From the NCBI RefSeq assembly GCF_004683905.1, contig NZ_CP038438.1, forward strand, positions 3,472,001 through 3,536,000: a stretch of 64,000 nucleotides of DNA. Direction: 5' to 3'. A program made the position numbers and the translations under genes. The notes beneath the pieces are model-generated. The model saw nothing but the letters and a program-made list of their open reading frames with translations. It was not told the origin of the DNA and searched no databases. Every line of letters starts with the position of its first letter. Within the stretch, counting starts at the first letter, position 1. Source of the DNA: Pseudomonas fluorescens (GTDB lineage: Bacteria > Pseudomonadota > Gammaproteobacteria > Pseudomonadales > Pseudomonadaceae). Of the stretch, positions 50,537 through 59,952 are shown one piece after another.

Positions 50537-52921
50537 TCAGTGGGCGAACAACGAATTGCCCTTCTGCCCCGCCAGCTTTTCCGGTTTGATCAGGAACTTC
50601 GCCAGCGCCGGCAGCAGCCACAGCGCACCGAACATGTTCCACAGCAGCATGAAGGTCAGCATCAGGCCCATGTCGGCCTGGAACTTGATCGCCGAGAAGA
50701 TCCAGGTGCACACGCCAATCGCCAGGCACAGACCGGTGAACAGCACCGCTTTACCGGTGGATTTCAGGGTCTGGTAATAGGCTTCCTGCAACGGCATCCC
50801 GGCGCGCAGGAAACTTTCCAGCCGGCTGTAGATGTAGATGCCGTAGTCCACGCCAATGCCCACGCCCAGCGCCACCACCGGCAGGGTCGCGACTTTGACG
50901 CCGATGCCCATGAACGCCATCAGCGCGTTGCCCAGCACCGAGGTCAGCACCAGCGGCAGGACGATGCACAGGGTCGCCGCCCATGAACGGAAGGTGATCA
51001 TGCACATCACCGCGACGCAGATGTACACCAGGATCAGGATGGTCAGTTCGGCCTGTTTGATCACTTCATTGGTGGCCGCTTCGATCCCGGCGTTACCGGC
51101 GGCGAGGATGAATTCAAGACCGTCCTTGTTGTTGGCCTTGGCGAATTCCTGCACCGCGTGTACCGCACGGTCGAGGGTTTCAGCCTTGTGGTCGTTGAGG
51201 AAGATCAACACCGGCGCCAGCGAACAGCTGTTGTTGTACAGGCCGTCGGCGCGGGCGATCGAGTTGTTCAGCACATCCGGATTGCGCGACAGGGTTTCCC
51301 ATTTCAGGTTGCCCTCGTTCATGCCCTTGATCATCTGCTTGGACACGGTCACCAGCGAGATCGCCGACTGCACGCCCTCGGTGTTCTGCATCTTCCACAT
51401 CAGTTCGTCGATCGGCGCCATGGCTTCGTAGCGCGAGCAGCCTTCGGTGGCGGTCTTGACCATCACCACCAGCACGTCGGAACTGGTGGAGTAGTTGTTG
51501 ATGATGAAGTTGTTGTCCTTGTTGTAGCGCGAGTCCGGACGCAGCTCTGGCGCGCCCTGGTCGAGGTCGCCGATCTTCAGGTTCTGGCTGTACCAGAGGC
51601 CGCCGCCGAAAGCGATCAGCGCCAAAGCGATGGAGACCGGTGCGACTTTCGGGCTGGCGAAGTTCGACAGGAAACGCCAGAACGGATGTTCGCGATTCGC
51701 GTCCTTCTTGCTCTTGGCAATCGCGCGCTTGCTGATGCCGACATAGGAAATCGCCACCGGCAGCAGGATCAGGTTGGTGAACACGATCACCGCCACGCCG
51801 ATGGAGGCGCCGATCGCCAGTTCGCGGATCACCCCGATGTCGATGATCAGCAGCGTGATGAAGCCCACGGCGTCAGCGAGAATCGCGATCATCCCCGGCA
51901 GGAACAGTTGCCGGAAGGTACGCCGCGCCGCGGTCAGAGCGTTGTCCGCTTCACTCGATTGCAGGGCGATCCCGTTGATCTTCTGCACGCCGTGGGAAAT
52001 GCCGATGGCGAAGATCAGGAACGGCACCAGCATCGAATACGGATCGAGTCCGAAACCGAAGAAGTGCATCAGCCCGAGCTGCCAGACCACCGCCACCAGT
52101 GTGGTACTCAACACCGCCACGGTACTGCGCAGGCAGTTGGTGAACCACAGCAGCAGGATCAGGGTGATGACGAAGGCGATGCCGAAGAACATCACCACCA
52201 TCACCAGACCGTCGATCAGGTCACCGACCTTCTTGGCGAAACCGACGATATGGATCTTGACGTTGGGGTTCTGCGCTTCGAACTTGTTGCGGATCTTGTC
52301 TTCGAGTTCATGGGAGAACTGGCGGTAGTCCAGCGCCAGCAACTTGCCTTGGTCCTGCGGGTCCGGGTAGGACTCCAGCAGCGGGATGTCGACGATGCTC
52401 GACTTGAAGTCATTGGACACCAGACGCCCGACCTGCCCCGACTTGAGGACGTTGTTGCGCAGCATGTCGAGGCTGTCCGGCGAGCCGTCGTAGCTCTGCG
52501 GAATCACTTCACCGCCGGCAAAACCTTCCTCGGTCACTTCGGTCCAGCGTACGCTCGGACTCCACAGCGACTTGAGGCCGGAGCGGTCGACGCCGGAGAT
52601 GTAGAACACCTCGTCGTTGATCTGCCGCAGGGTCTCCATGTACTCCTTGGAGAAGATGTCGCCGTCTTTGGCTTCCACCGAAATCCGTACGGTGTTGCCC
52701 AGGTTCGCCAGATCGTTGCGGTGCTCCATCATCTTTTCGATGAACGGATGCTTGAGCGGGATCATTTTTTCGAAACTGGTGGACGGCCGGATCAGCGTGG
52801 CCTGCCAGAACAGGAAGATGCTGACCACCAGGCAGATCAGGATCACGGCCGGGCGGTTGTTGAAAATCAGACGTTCGAGGAACGTCGCTTTGTCCTGCTG
52901 AGGAGTGATCAAGGAAGTCAT
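50537..52921 (-). CDS. RND/MMPL-family transporter
   Basis: The 794-residue protein has twelve predicted membrane helices in the RND layout of two six-helix halves, each with a large periplasmic loop. Recognisable parts are the first helix (AVILICLVVSIFLFWQATLI), the TM4-5 region FGFGLDPYSMLVPFLIFAIGISHGVQKING and its counterpart VVALGVGIGVDYGIYIYSRLESF. It is of the MMPL/hydrophobe type rather than the multidrug HAE1 type, and no adaptor or outer-membrane channel is encoded nearby. It overlaps the Ycf48-like gene by four bases. Export of a lipid or hydrophobic compound is likely; the cargo is unknown. Confidence 0.88.
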   Translation of the reverse strand: MTSLITPQQDKATFLERLIFNNRPAVILICLVVSIFLFWQATLIRPSTSFEKMIPLKHPFIEKMMEHRNDLANLGNTVRISVEAKDGDIFSKEYMETLRQINDEVFYISGVDRSGLKSLWSPSVRWTEVTEEGFAGGEVIPQSYDGSPDSLDMLRNNVLKSGQVGRLVSNDFKSSIVDIPLLESYPDPQDQGKLLALDYRQFSHELEDKIRNKFEAQNPNVKIHIVGFAKKVGDLIDGLVMVVMFFGIAFVITLILLLWFTNCLRSTVAVLSTTLVAVVWQLGLMHFFGFGLDPYSMLVPFLIFAIGISHGVQKINGIALQSSEADNALTAARRTFRQLFLPGMIAILADAVGFITLLIIDIGVIRELAIGASIGVAVIVFTNLILLPVAISYVGISKRAIAKSKKDANREHPFWRFLSNFASPKVAPVSIALALIAFGGGLWYSQNLKIGDLDQGAPELRPDSRYNKDNNFIINNYSTSSDVLVVMVKTATEGCSRYEAMAPIDELMWKMQNTEGVQSAISLVTVSKQMIKGMNEGNLKWETLSRNPDVLNNSIARADGLYNNSCSLAPVLIFLNDHKAETLDRAVHAVQEFAKANNKDGLEFILAAGNAGIEAATNEVIKQAELTILILVYICVAVMCMITFRSWAATLCIVLPLVLTSVLGNALMAFMGIGVKVATLPVVALGVGIGVDYGIYIYSRLESFLRAGMPLQEAYYQTLKSTGKAVLFTGLCLAIGVCTWIFSAIKFQADMGLMLTFMLLWNMFGALWLLPALAKFLIKPEKLAGQKGNSLFAH

Positions 52922-53961
52922 AGCCCCGCCTTCTTATTATTGATCTCGGCGCCGTTGGGCTGCGTGGTGTGCACGCCGCCCTGCCCGGTCAGAATCAGAT
53001 TGCCGTCGCCGGCCGCAGTGACCGAGGACAGCGAGATGCGGTCCGGGCGGTTGAACACGCTGAAGGTTTCGCCGTTGTCGCTGCTGCTGATCACCGAGCC
53101 GCCGTTGCCGACGATCACAATCGAGCCATCCGCGAGCAGGGTCGCGCCGGACAGACCGAACTCCAGCGCACCGCGCGCGGCCTTGAGTTCGACCTGCTGC
53201 CAGGTGCTGCCGAAATCGCTGGAGCGGTAGAGGTTGCCGCGCAGGCCGTAGGCCAACAGAGTCTGCGCTTGCGCGGTGCCGATCACGCCGAACAGCGAGC
53301 CTTGATACGGGCCCTGGAGTTTCTCCCAGGTCTGGCCCCAGTCCGGGGAGCGGAACATGCTGCCCTGCTCGCCGACGATGAACAGCCCGGCGTCCTTGAC
53401 GGCGGCGATGGCGTTGAGGTGGAACTGATCCTGATTGTCGAGGCGGTCGCTGACGTCTTGCCAGTTCTTGCCGCCGTCGGTGGTTTCCAGCAGCGCACCG
53501 TAGGCACCGACCGCAACACCGTGATTAACGTCCCGGAACCAGACGTCGAGCAGCGGTGCTTCGCGCTTGAGGTCTTCGAACTGTTTGCTCCAGGTCAGGC
53601 CGCCGTCTTCGCTGGCGAGAATCTGCGCGTCGTGACCGACCGCCCAGCCGTGCTTGTCGTCGACGAAATACACCGCCGTCAGCAGTTGCCGGGTCGGCAC
53701 CTTGGCCTGGGTCCAGGTCTTGCCCTGGTCATCGGAATAGAGAATGTGCCCGCGATCACCCACCGCCACCAACCGGGTGCCGGCGTGGACAACATCGAGC
53801 ATCAGGCTTTTGGCGGCTTTGGCCGATTCGGTGGAATACACCCCGTCGGCGGGCGCTTCGGCGGCCAGCACGGGTGCCGACAAGGCAGCACAGCCCAGCA
53901 GTGTGAGGGCTGTGGCCAGCAACGCGGTGTTGCGAAACGCCGGCGGGCGGCAACGACTCAT
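52918..53961 (-). CDS. Ycf48-like exported beta-propeller
   Basis: The 347-residue protein has a signal peptide (ALLATALTLLGCAALSAPVLAAEA) and repeated BNR/Ycf48 blades: ILYSDDQGKTWTQAKVPTRQ, ILASEDGGLTWSKQFED, LLETTDGGKNWQDVSDRL, MFRSPDWGQTWEKLQGP and VISSSDNGETFSVFN, each with the SxDxGxTW motif. It is coupled to the RND gene. In other Pseudomonas such pairs are, as I recall, often preceded by DUF1302 and DUF1329 outer-membrane genes; neither is present here. Confidence 0.88.
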   Translation of the reverse strand: MSRCRPPAFRNTALLATALTLLGCAALSAPVLAAEAPADGVYSTESAKAAKSLMLDVVHAGTRLVAVGDRGHILYSDDQGKTWTQAKVPTRQLLTAVYFVDDKHGWAVGHDAQILASEDGGLTWSKQFEDLKREAPLLDVWFRDVNHGVAVGAYGALLETTDGGKNWQDVSDRLDNQDQFHLNAIAAVKDAGLFIVGEQGSMFRSPDWGQTWEKLQGPYQGSLFGVIGTAQAQTLLAYGLRGNLYRSSDFGSTWQQVELKAARGALEFGLSGATLLADGSIVIVGNGGSVISSSDNGETFSVFNRPDRISLSSVTAAGDGNLILTGQGGVHTTQPNGAEINNKKAGL

Positions 53962-54177
53962 AGACCTTCCCCTATTTATTATTGTTAGGCCATTGGGCCT
54001 TAGGGCGCCGCAAGGGTGCTCGTGGTAACTGACAGGTCACAAGCATAGCCGTGAAACCCGCAGTCCAGAGCGCCTTGGGAAGCTGGCTCATCCTATCGGG
54101 CTTTGGAAACGTCTGACAATCGGCGCCACGTTATCTTTTGTTAACCGGATGGGCCTCCTGTCGGTGGTGATTTCCAC

Positions 54178-54268
54178 TGTGGGAGGGGGCTTGCTCCCGA
54201 AGGCGATGTGTCAGGTACCAGAGATGTCGACTGATCCACCGCTTTCGGGAGCAAGCCCCCTCCCACAG
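54178..54268. repeat. REPIN variant (GGAGGGGGCTTGCTCCCG)
   Basis: Inverted pair like the other REPINs, but with matching changes in both stem arms (GGGAGGGGGCTTGCTCCCGA and its complement), so pairing is kept. Compensatory change supports a selected hairpin. Confidence 0.8.
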
Positions 54269-54366
54269 GGTGCAATGGTGTTTGTGAGATTGGGGCTGGC
54301 GGATGAATACACCGCCATTCGCCGGATGGATGCGGCAAATCTTGCGTGGGGGACTTGCACGATCGG

Positions 54367-54382
54367 TATTATGGTATACCAT
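54367..54382. promoter_or_regulatory. Palindromic operator, site 1 of 3
   Basis: TATTATGGTATACCAT contains the perfect 12-bp palindrome ATGGTATACCAT (54371-54382) upstream of the DUF1185 gene. The leading TATTAT could itself be a -10 box, so a bound regulator would cover the promoter. Near-identical sites occur at 60272 and 61683 in front of other units of the same locus. The FCD regulator at 58511-59263 is the likely binder. Confidence 0.7.
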
Positions 54383-54422
54383 CAGACGCACAGACACTCT
54401 CAATCCCCCTACGGAGCAGCTC

Positions 54423-55013
54423 ATGAGTTTCGAAATTCGCAAGATCGTCAGCTATGTCGAAGAAACCTTCATCGAAGGCGGCAAGGCCACTGACAAGCCA
54501 GTGACCATGGTCGGCCTGGCTGTGGTGATGAAGAACCCGTGGGTCGGCAACGGTTTCGTTGAGGATCTGAAACCGCAGATCCGCGCCAACTGCTCCGACC
54601 TCGGCGCCATGATGGTCGAGCGTCTGGTGGGCATCATCGGCGGCGCCGAGAAGATCGAGGCGTACGGCAAAGCGGCAGTGGTCGGCGCCGACGGCGAGAT
54701 CGAACACGCCTCGGCGGTGATCCACACCCTGCGCTTCGGCAATCACTACCGCGAAGCGGTCAAGGCCAAGAGCTACCTGAGCTTCACCAACAAGCGCGGC
54801 GGCCCGGGAACCTCGATCCAGATCCCGATGATGCACAAGGACGACGAAGGGCTGCGTTCGCACTACATCACCCTGGAAATGCAGATCGAAGACGCGCCGC
54901 GTGCCGACGAAATCGTCGTGGTGCTCGGTTGCGCCGACGGTGGTCGCCTGCACCCGCGCATCGGCAACCGCTACATCGATCTGGAAGAACTGGCCGCCGA
55001 AAAAGCCCAGTAA
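54423..55013 (+). CDS. DUF1185 (amino acid synthesis family) protein
   Basis: The 196-residue protein matches the DUF1185 family, called amino acid synthesis in databases without known chemistry: EIRKIVSYVEETFIEGGKATDKPVTMVGLAVVMKNPW at the N-terminus, and a C-terminal IVVVLGCADGGRLHPRIGNR. It is cytoplasmic. It opens a run of genes (hydrolase, aldehyde dehydrogenase, flavin reductase) with short spacings and carries the palindromic operator in its promoter, which argues for a catabolic rather than biosynthetic role here. Confidence 0.85.
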   Translation: MSFEIRKIVSYVEETFIEGGKATDKPVTMVGLAVVMKNPWVGNGFVEDLKPQIRANCSDLGAMMVERLVGIIGGAEKIEAYGKAAVVGADGEIEHASAVIHTLRFGNHYREAVKAKSYLSFTNKRGGPGTSIQIPMMHKDDEGLRSHYITLEMQIEDAPRADEIVVVLGCADGGRLHPRIGNRYIDLEELAAEKAQ

Positions 55014-55044
55014 TCACAATAAAAAGGCATTGCAGGAGCGCTCC

Positions 55045-55878
55045 ATGATTCGGCTCACCGCTGAACTCACCCCGGCTGGCACCAGTTACCTGGCGACCGG
55101 CCAAGGCCAGCCCGTGGTCTTGATCCACGGCGTGGGCCTGAACAAAGAAATGTGGGGCGGCCAGATCGTTGGCCTGTCTGCCCAATACCGGGTGATCGCC
55201 TACGACATGCTCGGCCACGGCGCCAGCCCGCGCCCGGCCAGCGGCACCGGCCTGCTCGGTTATGCCGATCAGTTGCTGGAGCTGCTCGATCACCTGAATC
55301 TGCCCCAGGCAGCGGTGATCGGTTTCTCCATGGGCGGACTGGTGGCACGGGCGTTTGCCCTGCACTACCCGGAGCGCCTGCAAAGCCTGGTGGTGCTTAA
55401 CAGCGTGTTCAACCGCAGTGAAGAACAGCGCGCCGGGGTCATCGCCCGTACCGCGCAGGCCGCTGAGCACGGCCCGGATGCCAACGCCGAAGCGGCGCTG
55501 TCGCGCTGGTTCAGCCGTGAATATCAGGCGGCCAACCCGGCGCAGATCGCAGCCATTCGTCAGACCCTGGCCGGCAACGACCCGCAGGGTTACCTGACCA
55601 CCTACGAATTGTTCGCCACGCAGGACATGTACCGCGCCGACGACCTCGGCAGCATCCAGGCGCCGACGCTGATCGCCACCGGCGAACTCGACCCCGGCTC
55701 CACCCCGGAAATGGCCGAGCAACTGGCCCGACGCATCCCCGGCGCGAAGGTTGCGGTGCTGCCCGAGCAACGGCATATGATGCCGGTAGAGTCGCCGCGG
55801 CTGGTCAACCAGACGCTGCTGGAATTTCTCGAATTCGCACACTCCCGACAAAACCCTATAAAGGGGATCGTTGCATGA
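55045..55878 (+). CDS. Alpha/beta hydrolase
   Basis: The 277-residue enzyme has the oxyanion motif VLIHGVGLNKEMWGGQ, the nucleophile elbow GFSMGG (S95), an acid residue in IATGELDPGSTP, and the catalytic histidine in EQRHMMPVESP. It resembles enol-lactone hydrolases and RutD-type hydrolases, so hydrolysis of a ring-opened lactone, amide or carbamate is plausible. AGGAG lies seven bases before the ATG. The stop overlaps the ATG of the aldehyde dehydrogenase gene. Confidence 0.9.
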   Translation: MIRLTAELTPAGTSYLATGQGQPVVLIHGVGLNKEMWGGQIVGLSAQYRVIAYDMLGHGASPRPASGTGLLGYADQLLELLDHLNLPQAAVIGFSMGGLVARAFALHYPERLQSLVVLNSVFNRSEEQRAGVIARTAQAAEHGPDANAEAALSRWFSREYQAANPAQIAAIRQTLAGNDPQGYLTTYELFATQDMYRADDLGSIQAPTLIATGELDPGSTPEMAEQLARRIPGAKVAVLPEQRHMMPVESPRLVNQTLLEFLEFAHSRQNPIKGIVA

Positions 55879-57356
55879 CACTCGCACGCTTCCAGATGTG
55901 CATCGGCGGAGAATGGGTCGACGCCCTCTCCGGCAAGACTTTCGAAAGCCTCAACCCGGCCAGCGCGCAAGCCTGGGCCGAACTGCCTGACGCCGATGAA
56001 GCTGACGTCGAACGCGCGGTGCAAGCGGCGCAGACGGCTTTCAACAGCCCGGCCTGGCGCGGCCTCACCGCCACCGCACGCGGCAAACTGCTGCGCCGTC
56101 TCGGTGACCTGATCGCGGAAAACAAGGAACAACTGGCGCAGCTGGAAAGCCGCGACAACGGCAAACTGATCCGCGAAACCCGCGGTCAGGTCGGCTATCT
56201 GCCGGAGTTCTTCCATTACACCGCAGGCTTGGCCGACAAGCTCGAAGGCGGCACCCTGCCGCTGGACAAGCCCGACCTGTTTGCCTACACCGTGCACGAA
56301 GCGATGGGTGTGGTTGCCGCGATCATTCCGTGGAACAGCCCGCTGTACCTGACCGCGATCAAACTGGCCCCGGCCCTCGCCGCCGGCAACACCATCGTGA
56401 TCAAGCCGTCCGAGCACGCCTCGGCGACCATCCTTGAGCTGGCACGTCTGGCCCTCGAAGCCGGGATTCCGCCGGGCGTGGTCAACGTTGTCACCGGTTA
56501 CGGCCCGAGCACCGGCGCCGCCCTCACCCGTCATCCGCTGATCCGCAAGATCGCCTTCACCGGCGGCGCGGCCACCGCCCGGCACGTGGTGCGCAGCAGC
56601 GCCGAAAACTTCGCCAAGCTGTCGCTGGAACTCGGCGGCAAATCGCCGAACATCATCTTCGCCGACGCCGATCTGGACAGCGCGATCAACGGCGCGATTG
56701 CCGGGATCTATGCGGCCTCGGGCCAGAGCTGCGTGTCCGGCTCACGTTTGTTGGTACAGGACGAAATCTACGACGAGTTCGTCAACCGTCTGGTCGAACG
56801 CGCCCAGCGCATCCGCATCGGCAACCCGCAGGAAGACCACAGCGAAATGGGCCCGATGGCCACCGCGCAGCAACTGGCAGTAGTCGAAGGCTTGGTGGCT
56901 GATGCCCTTGCTGAAGGCGCGCGGTTGCGCACCGGCGGCAAACGCCCCACCGATCTGGGTGACGGCTGGTTCTACGAGCCGACGCTGTTCGAGTGCGACC
57001 GCAACTCGATGAAGATCATGCAGGAAGAAGTCTTCGGCCCGGTGGCTTCAGTGATTCGCTTCAAAGATGAAGCCGAAGCGCTGGCGATTGCCAACGACTC
57101 GCAGTTCGGCCTCGCCGCCGGCATCTGGACTCGCGACCTGGGCCGCGCCCATCGTCTGGCGCGGGATGTGCGTTCGGGAATCATCTGGGTCAATACCTAC
57201 CGTGCGGTGTCGGCGATGGCGCCGATCGGCGGCTTCAAGAACAGTGGCTATGGACGCGAAAGCGGCATCGATTCGGTGCTGGCCTACACCGAACTGAAAA
57301 CGGTGTGGATCAATCTCTCTCAGGCCCCGATGCCTGATCCGTTTGTGATGCGCTAG
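55875..57356 (+). CDS. Aldehyde dehydrogenase
   Basis: The 493-residue NAD(P)-dependent dehydrogenase shows IIPWNSPLYLTAIKLAPALAAGN, LELGGKSPNIIFADADLD with the catalytic glutamate and GQSCVSGSRLLV with the nucleophile (about C286), plus QEEVFGPVASVIRF and GGFKNSGYGRESG. It is closest in pattern to dehydrogenases of catabolic clusters acting on semialdehydes. It is coupled to the hydrolase gene upstream and followed after 12 bases by the flavin reductase gene. Confidence 0.92.
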   Translation: MTLARFQMCIGGEWVDALSGKTFESLNPASAQAWAELPDADEADVERAVQAAQTAFNSPAWRGLTATARGKLLRRLGDLIAENKEQLAQLESRDNGKLIRETRGQVGYLPEFFHYTAGLADKLEGGTLPLDKPDLFAYTVHEAMGVVAAIIPWNSPLYLTAIKLAPALAAGNTIVIKPSEHASATILELARLALEAGIPPGVVNVVTGYGPSTGAALTRHPLIRKIAFTGGAATARHVVRSSAENFAKLSLELGGKSPNIIFADADLDSAINGAIAGIYAASGQSCVSGSRLLVQDEIYDEFVNRLVERAQRIRIGNPQEDHSEMGPMATAQQLAVVEGLVADALAEGARLRTGGKRPTDLGDGWFYEPTLFECDRNSMKIMQEEVFGPVASVIRFKDEAEALAIANDSQFGLAAGIWTRDLGRAHRLARDVRSGIIWVNTYRAVSAMAPIGGFKNSGYGRESGIDSVLAYTELKTVWINLSQAPMPDPFVMR

Positions 57357-57368
57357 GAGTCCTGCGAC

Positions 57369-57854
57369 ATGATCGAACCCGGCATTTACAAAGACGTCAT
57401 GAGCTCATTCCCGTCCGGGGTCACGGTGGTCACCACCCTCGACCCGGAGGGCGGCATCGTCGGCATCACCGCCAGCGCCTTCAGCGCGCTGTCGATTGAT
57501 CCGGCGCTGGTGCTGTTCTGCCCCAACTATGCCTCCGACACCTACCCGGTGCTGCGCGACAGCAAGAAGTTCGCGATCCATTTGCTGTCCGCCGACCAGA
57601 CCGCCGAGGCCTACGCTTTCGCCGGTAAAGGCAAGGACAAGGCCAAAAACATCCAGTGGCATTTGAGCGAACTGGGTAACCCGATCCTCGCCAAGGCCAC
57701 GGCAATCATCGAGTGCGAGTTGTGGCGTGAATACGACGGTGGTGATCACGCGATCATTGTCGGCGCGGTGAAGAACCTGATCCTGCCCGAGCAACCGGTG
57801 ACGCCGATGATTTATCACAAGGGCAAGCTCGGGCCGTTGCCAACCCTGGCCTGA
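57369..57854 (+). CDS. Flavin reductase (HpaC/RutF-like)
   Basis: The 161-residue protein is a short-chain flavin reductase: FPSGVTVVTTLDPEGGIVGITASAFSALSIDPALVLFC is the typical flavin-binding region and FAIHLLSADQTAEAYAFAGK follows. Such enzymes make free reduced flavin for a two-component monooxygenase. No oxygenase partner is in the window, so it probably lies beyond 64000. The gene is the last of the first transcript; a large inverted repeat follows. Confidence 0.9.
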   Translation: MIEPGIYKDVMSSFPSGVTVVTTLDPEGGIVGITASAFSALSIDPALVLFCPNYASDTYPVLRDSKKFAIHLLSADQTAEAYAFAGKGKDKAKNIQWHLSELGNPILAKATAIIECELWREYDGGDHAIIVGAVKNLILPEQPVTPMIYHKGKLGPLPTLA

Positions 57855-57889
57855 TTAACACACCCAAATCCCAATGTGGAACTGCCCAT

Positions 57890-58022
57890 TGTGGTGAGGG
57901 GATTTATCCCCGACCGGCTGCGAAGCAGTCGTAAGATCCTTGCACGCGGTGTGTCTGGCAATTCGCGGTTGCAGGTTTGGGGGCGCTTCGCACCCCGTCG
58001 GGGATAAATCCCCTCACCACAG
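57890..58022. repeat. Inverted repeat of the GTGGTGAGGGGATT family
   Basis: Arms TGTGGTGAGGGGATTTATCC and GGATAAATCCCCTCACCACA around about 90 bases with inner pairing. It separates the flavin reductase gene from the next gene on the same strand. Confidence 0.8.
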
Positions 58023-58062
58023 GTTTCATTCCAAAAGGGGGTCTCTGTTGTGAGGAGGAATG

Positions 58063-58452
58063 ATGAGTAACGAAAAGTACGAAAAAGGCCTGAAGATCCG
58101 CACCCAGGTGCTGGGCGAAGCCTATGTGCAGCGCTCCATCGACAACGCCGACGACTTTACCCGCCCGTTGCAGGAAATGGTCACCGAATACTGCTGGGGC
58201 CATGTCTGGGGGCGTGAGGGTTTGTCGCTCAAGGAGCGCAGCATGATCAACCTGGCGATGATCTCGGCGCTCAACCGCCCGCACGAACTCAAGCTGCATG
58301 TGCGCGGCGCCTTGCGTAACGGCCTGAGTCGTGAGCAAATACGCGAAATTCTGCTTCAGGTCGGTATTTATTGCGGCGTCCCGGCAGCCGTGGACAGTTT
58401 CCGGCTCGCCCGTGAAGCCTTCGCCGAAGCCGACGCCGAGGCCTCCAGTTAA
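58063..58452 (+). CDS. Carboxymuconolactone decarboxylase-like protein (PcaC type)
   Basis: The 129-residue protein begins SNEKYEKGLKIRTQVLGEAYV and contains EYCWGHVWGREGLSLKERSMINLAMISALNRPHELKLHVRGAL, the pattern of gamma-carboxymuconolactone decarboxylases, with no CxxC motif. An activity on a lactone or on a ring-cleavage product is likely. AGGAGG precedes two consecutive ATGs; the second, at 58063, has the better spacing. It has no palindromic operator of its own. Confidence 0.85.
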   Translation: MSNEKYEKGLKIRTQVLGEAYVQRSIDNADDFTRPLQEMVTEYCWGHVWGREGLSLKERSMINLAMISALNRPHELKLHVRGALRNGLSREQIREILLQVGIYCGVPAAVDSFRLAREAFAEADAEASS

Positions 58453-58510
58453 CCCCTCGGCTGTTTTGATGCCCGTCTGGCATGGACAGCCACAGTAAAG
58501 AGCGGACCCC

Positions 58511-59263
58511 ATGAAACGCCAGCCACTCGACGACAGCTTCAAGGTCAATCGCAACCCCGTTACCCTGCGCGAAATCGTGCTGGATAAACTGCGTAGCGCG
58601 ATCATGAATTTTCAGCTCATGCCCGGCGATCGTCTGGTCGAGCGCGATCTGTGCGATCGCCTCGGTGTCAGCCGCACATCGGTGCGCGAAGCCCTGCGTC
58701 ACCTGGAGTCCGAAGGTCTGGTCGAGTTCGCCGATGCCAAAGGCCCACGGGTGGCGATCATCACCCTCGCCGATGCAGTCGACATCTACGAGCTGCGCTG
58801 CGTGCTCGAAGGCCTGATCGTCCAGCTGTTCACCCTGCGCGCCAAAGCCAAGGACATCAAGGCCCTGGAAAAAGCCCTCGACGAGAACCGCAAGGCACTC
58901 AAGGACGGCGAACTGCAACAGGTGATCGACTCGGTGCAGGGCTTCTACGACGTACTGCTCGAAGGCTCGGGCAACCACGTTGCGGCCACTCAATTACGCC
59001 AGTTGCAAGCGCGCATCAGCTACCTGCGGGCAACTTCGGTGTCCCAGGAAAACCGGCGCGGCGCGAGTAACCACGAGATGGAAAAAATGGTTGAGGCGAT
59101 CAAGAGCGGCGATCCACTGGCGGCGCATCAGGCCTGTGTCGATCACGTACGCGCCGCTGCGGCCGTGGCCCTCGACTACCTCAAGCGCAAACAGGAAGAG
59201 ACTGGCGCCACGCCGAACATCACTCTGCCGATCGCGCTGAAAGAACCGCGTATAGGTCACTGA
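58511..59263 (+). CDS. GntR-family FCD transcriptional regulator, likely local regulator
   Basis: The 250-residue protein has a winged helix (about 18-85, REIVLDKLRSAIMNFQLMPGDRLVERDLCDRLGVSRTSVREALRHLESEGLVEF) and an FCD/VanR-like ligand domain (about 100-225). It lies centrally in the locus. Three sites of the TGGTATACCA type, a shape used by FadR/VanR-type regulators, stand before other units here, so it is the best candidate for controlling them. It is followed at once by the Nudix gene. Confidence 0.88.
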   Translation: MKRQPLDDSFKVNRNPVTLREIVLDKLRSAIMNFQLMPGDRLVERDLCDRLGVSRTSVREALRHLESEGLVEFADAKGPRVAIITLADAVDIYELRCVLEGLIVQLFTLRAKAKDIKALEKALDENRKALKDGELQQVIDSVQGFYDVLLEGSGNHVAATQLRQLQARISYLRATSVSQENRRGASNHEMEKMVEAIKSGDPLAAHQACVDHVRAAAAVALDYLKRKQEETGATPNITLPIALKEPRIGH

Positions 59264-59264
59264 C

Positions 59265-59828
59265 ATGTTCAGCCCGAGCTTTTGCCCGAAATGCGGTGGC
59301 CCTGACCTTGGTCAGCAGGTACCGCCGGGCGATACGCACGAGCGCCTGATGTGCCGCGGCTGCGGCTATATCCACTACGTCAATCCGAAGATCATCGCCG
59401 GCTGCATCATCGAGCAGGACGGCAAATACCTTTTGTGCCAACGGGCGATCCCACCGCGTCCGGGTACCTGGACGCTGCCGGCAGGCTTCATGGAAAGCGG
59501 CGAAACCACCGAGCAGGCGGCGCTGCGTGAAGTCTGGGAAGAAAGCGGCGTGCGCGCGGAAATCGTCTCGCCGTATTCGATTTTCAGCGTGCCGAAGATC
59601 AGCGAGGTGTACATCATTTTCCGCGCGATCGCGCTGGAGATCACCGGCCAGTTCGGCCCTGAGACCCTCGACTACAAGTTCTTCGCCCCTGAGGACATTC
59701 CGTGGGAGCAGATCTATTACCCGGCGATCCGGCAGATTCTCGAGCGTTACATCGAGGAGCGTCAGGCCGGGGTGTATGGGATCTACATGGGCAATGATGA
59801 CAGCGGCAAGATCCACTTCATCCGCTGA
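59265..59828 (+). CDS. Nudix hydrolase with zinc ribbon
   Basis: The 187-residue protein has an N-terminal zinc ribbon (C7, C10, C30, C33) and a Nudix box at 74-96 (GFMESGETTEQAALREVWEE start) matching GX5EX7REUXEEXGU. This zinc-ribbon/Nudix layout is shared with plant NUDX23, an FAD pyrophosphatase. FAD hydrolysis to FMN would suit the flavin reductase and RibBA-like genes nearby, but the substrate is inferred. The ATG is two bases after the regulator's stop, so they are co-transcribed. Confidence 0.88.
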   Translation: MFSPSFCPKCGGPDLGQQVPPGDTHERLMCRGCGYIHYVNPKIIAGCIIEQDGKYLLCQRAIPPRPGTWTLPAGFMESGETTEQAALREVWEESGVRAEIVSPYSIFSVPKISEVYIIFRAIALEITGQFGPETLDYKFFAPEDIPWEQIYYPAIRQILERYIEERQAGVYGIYMGNDDSGKIHFIR

Positions 59829-59843
59829 GGATCACCTTCGCCC

Positions 59844-59935
59844 CTGTGGGAGCGGGCTTGCTCGCGAAGGCGGTGTGTCAGTCGATAGAAATGTTGAATG
59901 ATTGACCGCCTTCGCGAGCAAGCCCGCTCCCACAG
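59844..59935. repeat. REPIN
   Basis: Inverted pair of REP hairpins between the convergent Nudix and DUF1330 genes. Confidence 0.85.
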
Positions 59936-59952
59936 GGGATATTCGGTGTTGC

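Larger units (their letters stand above)
53962..54422. other. Divergent intergenic region between the RND pair and the second catabolic locus
   Basis: No supported gene. It holds a REPIN-like element (54178-54268), the palindromic operator at 54367-54382, and the promoters of both flanking units. Confidence 0.5.
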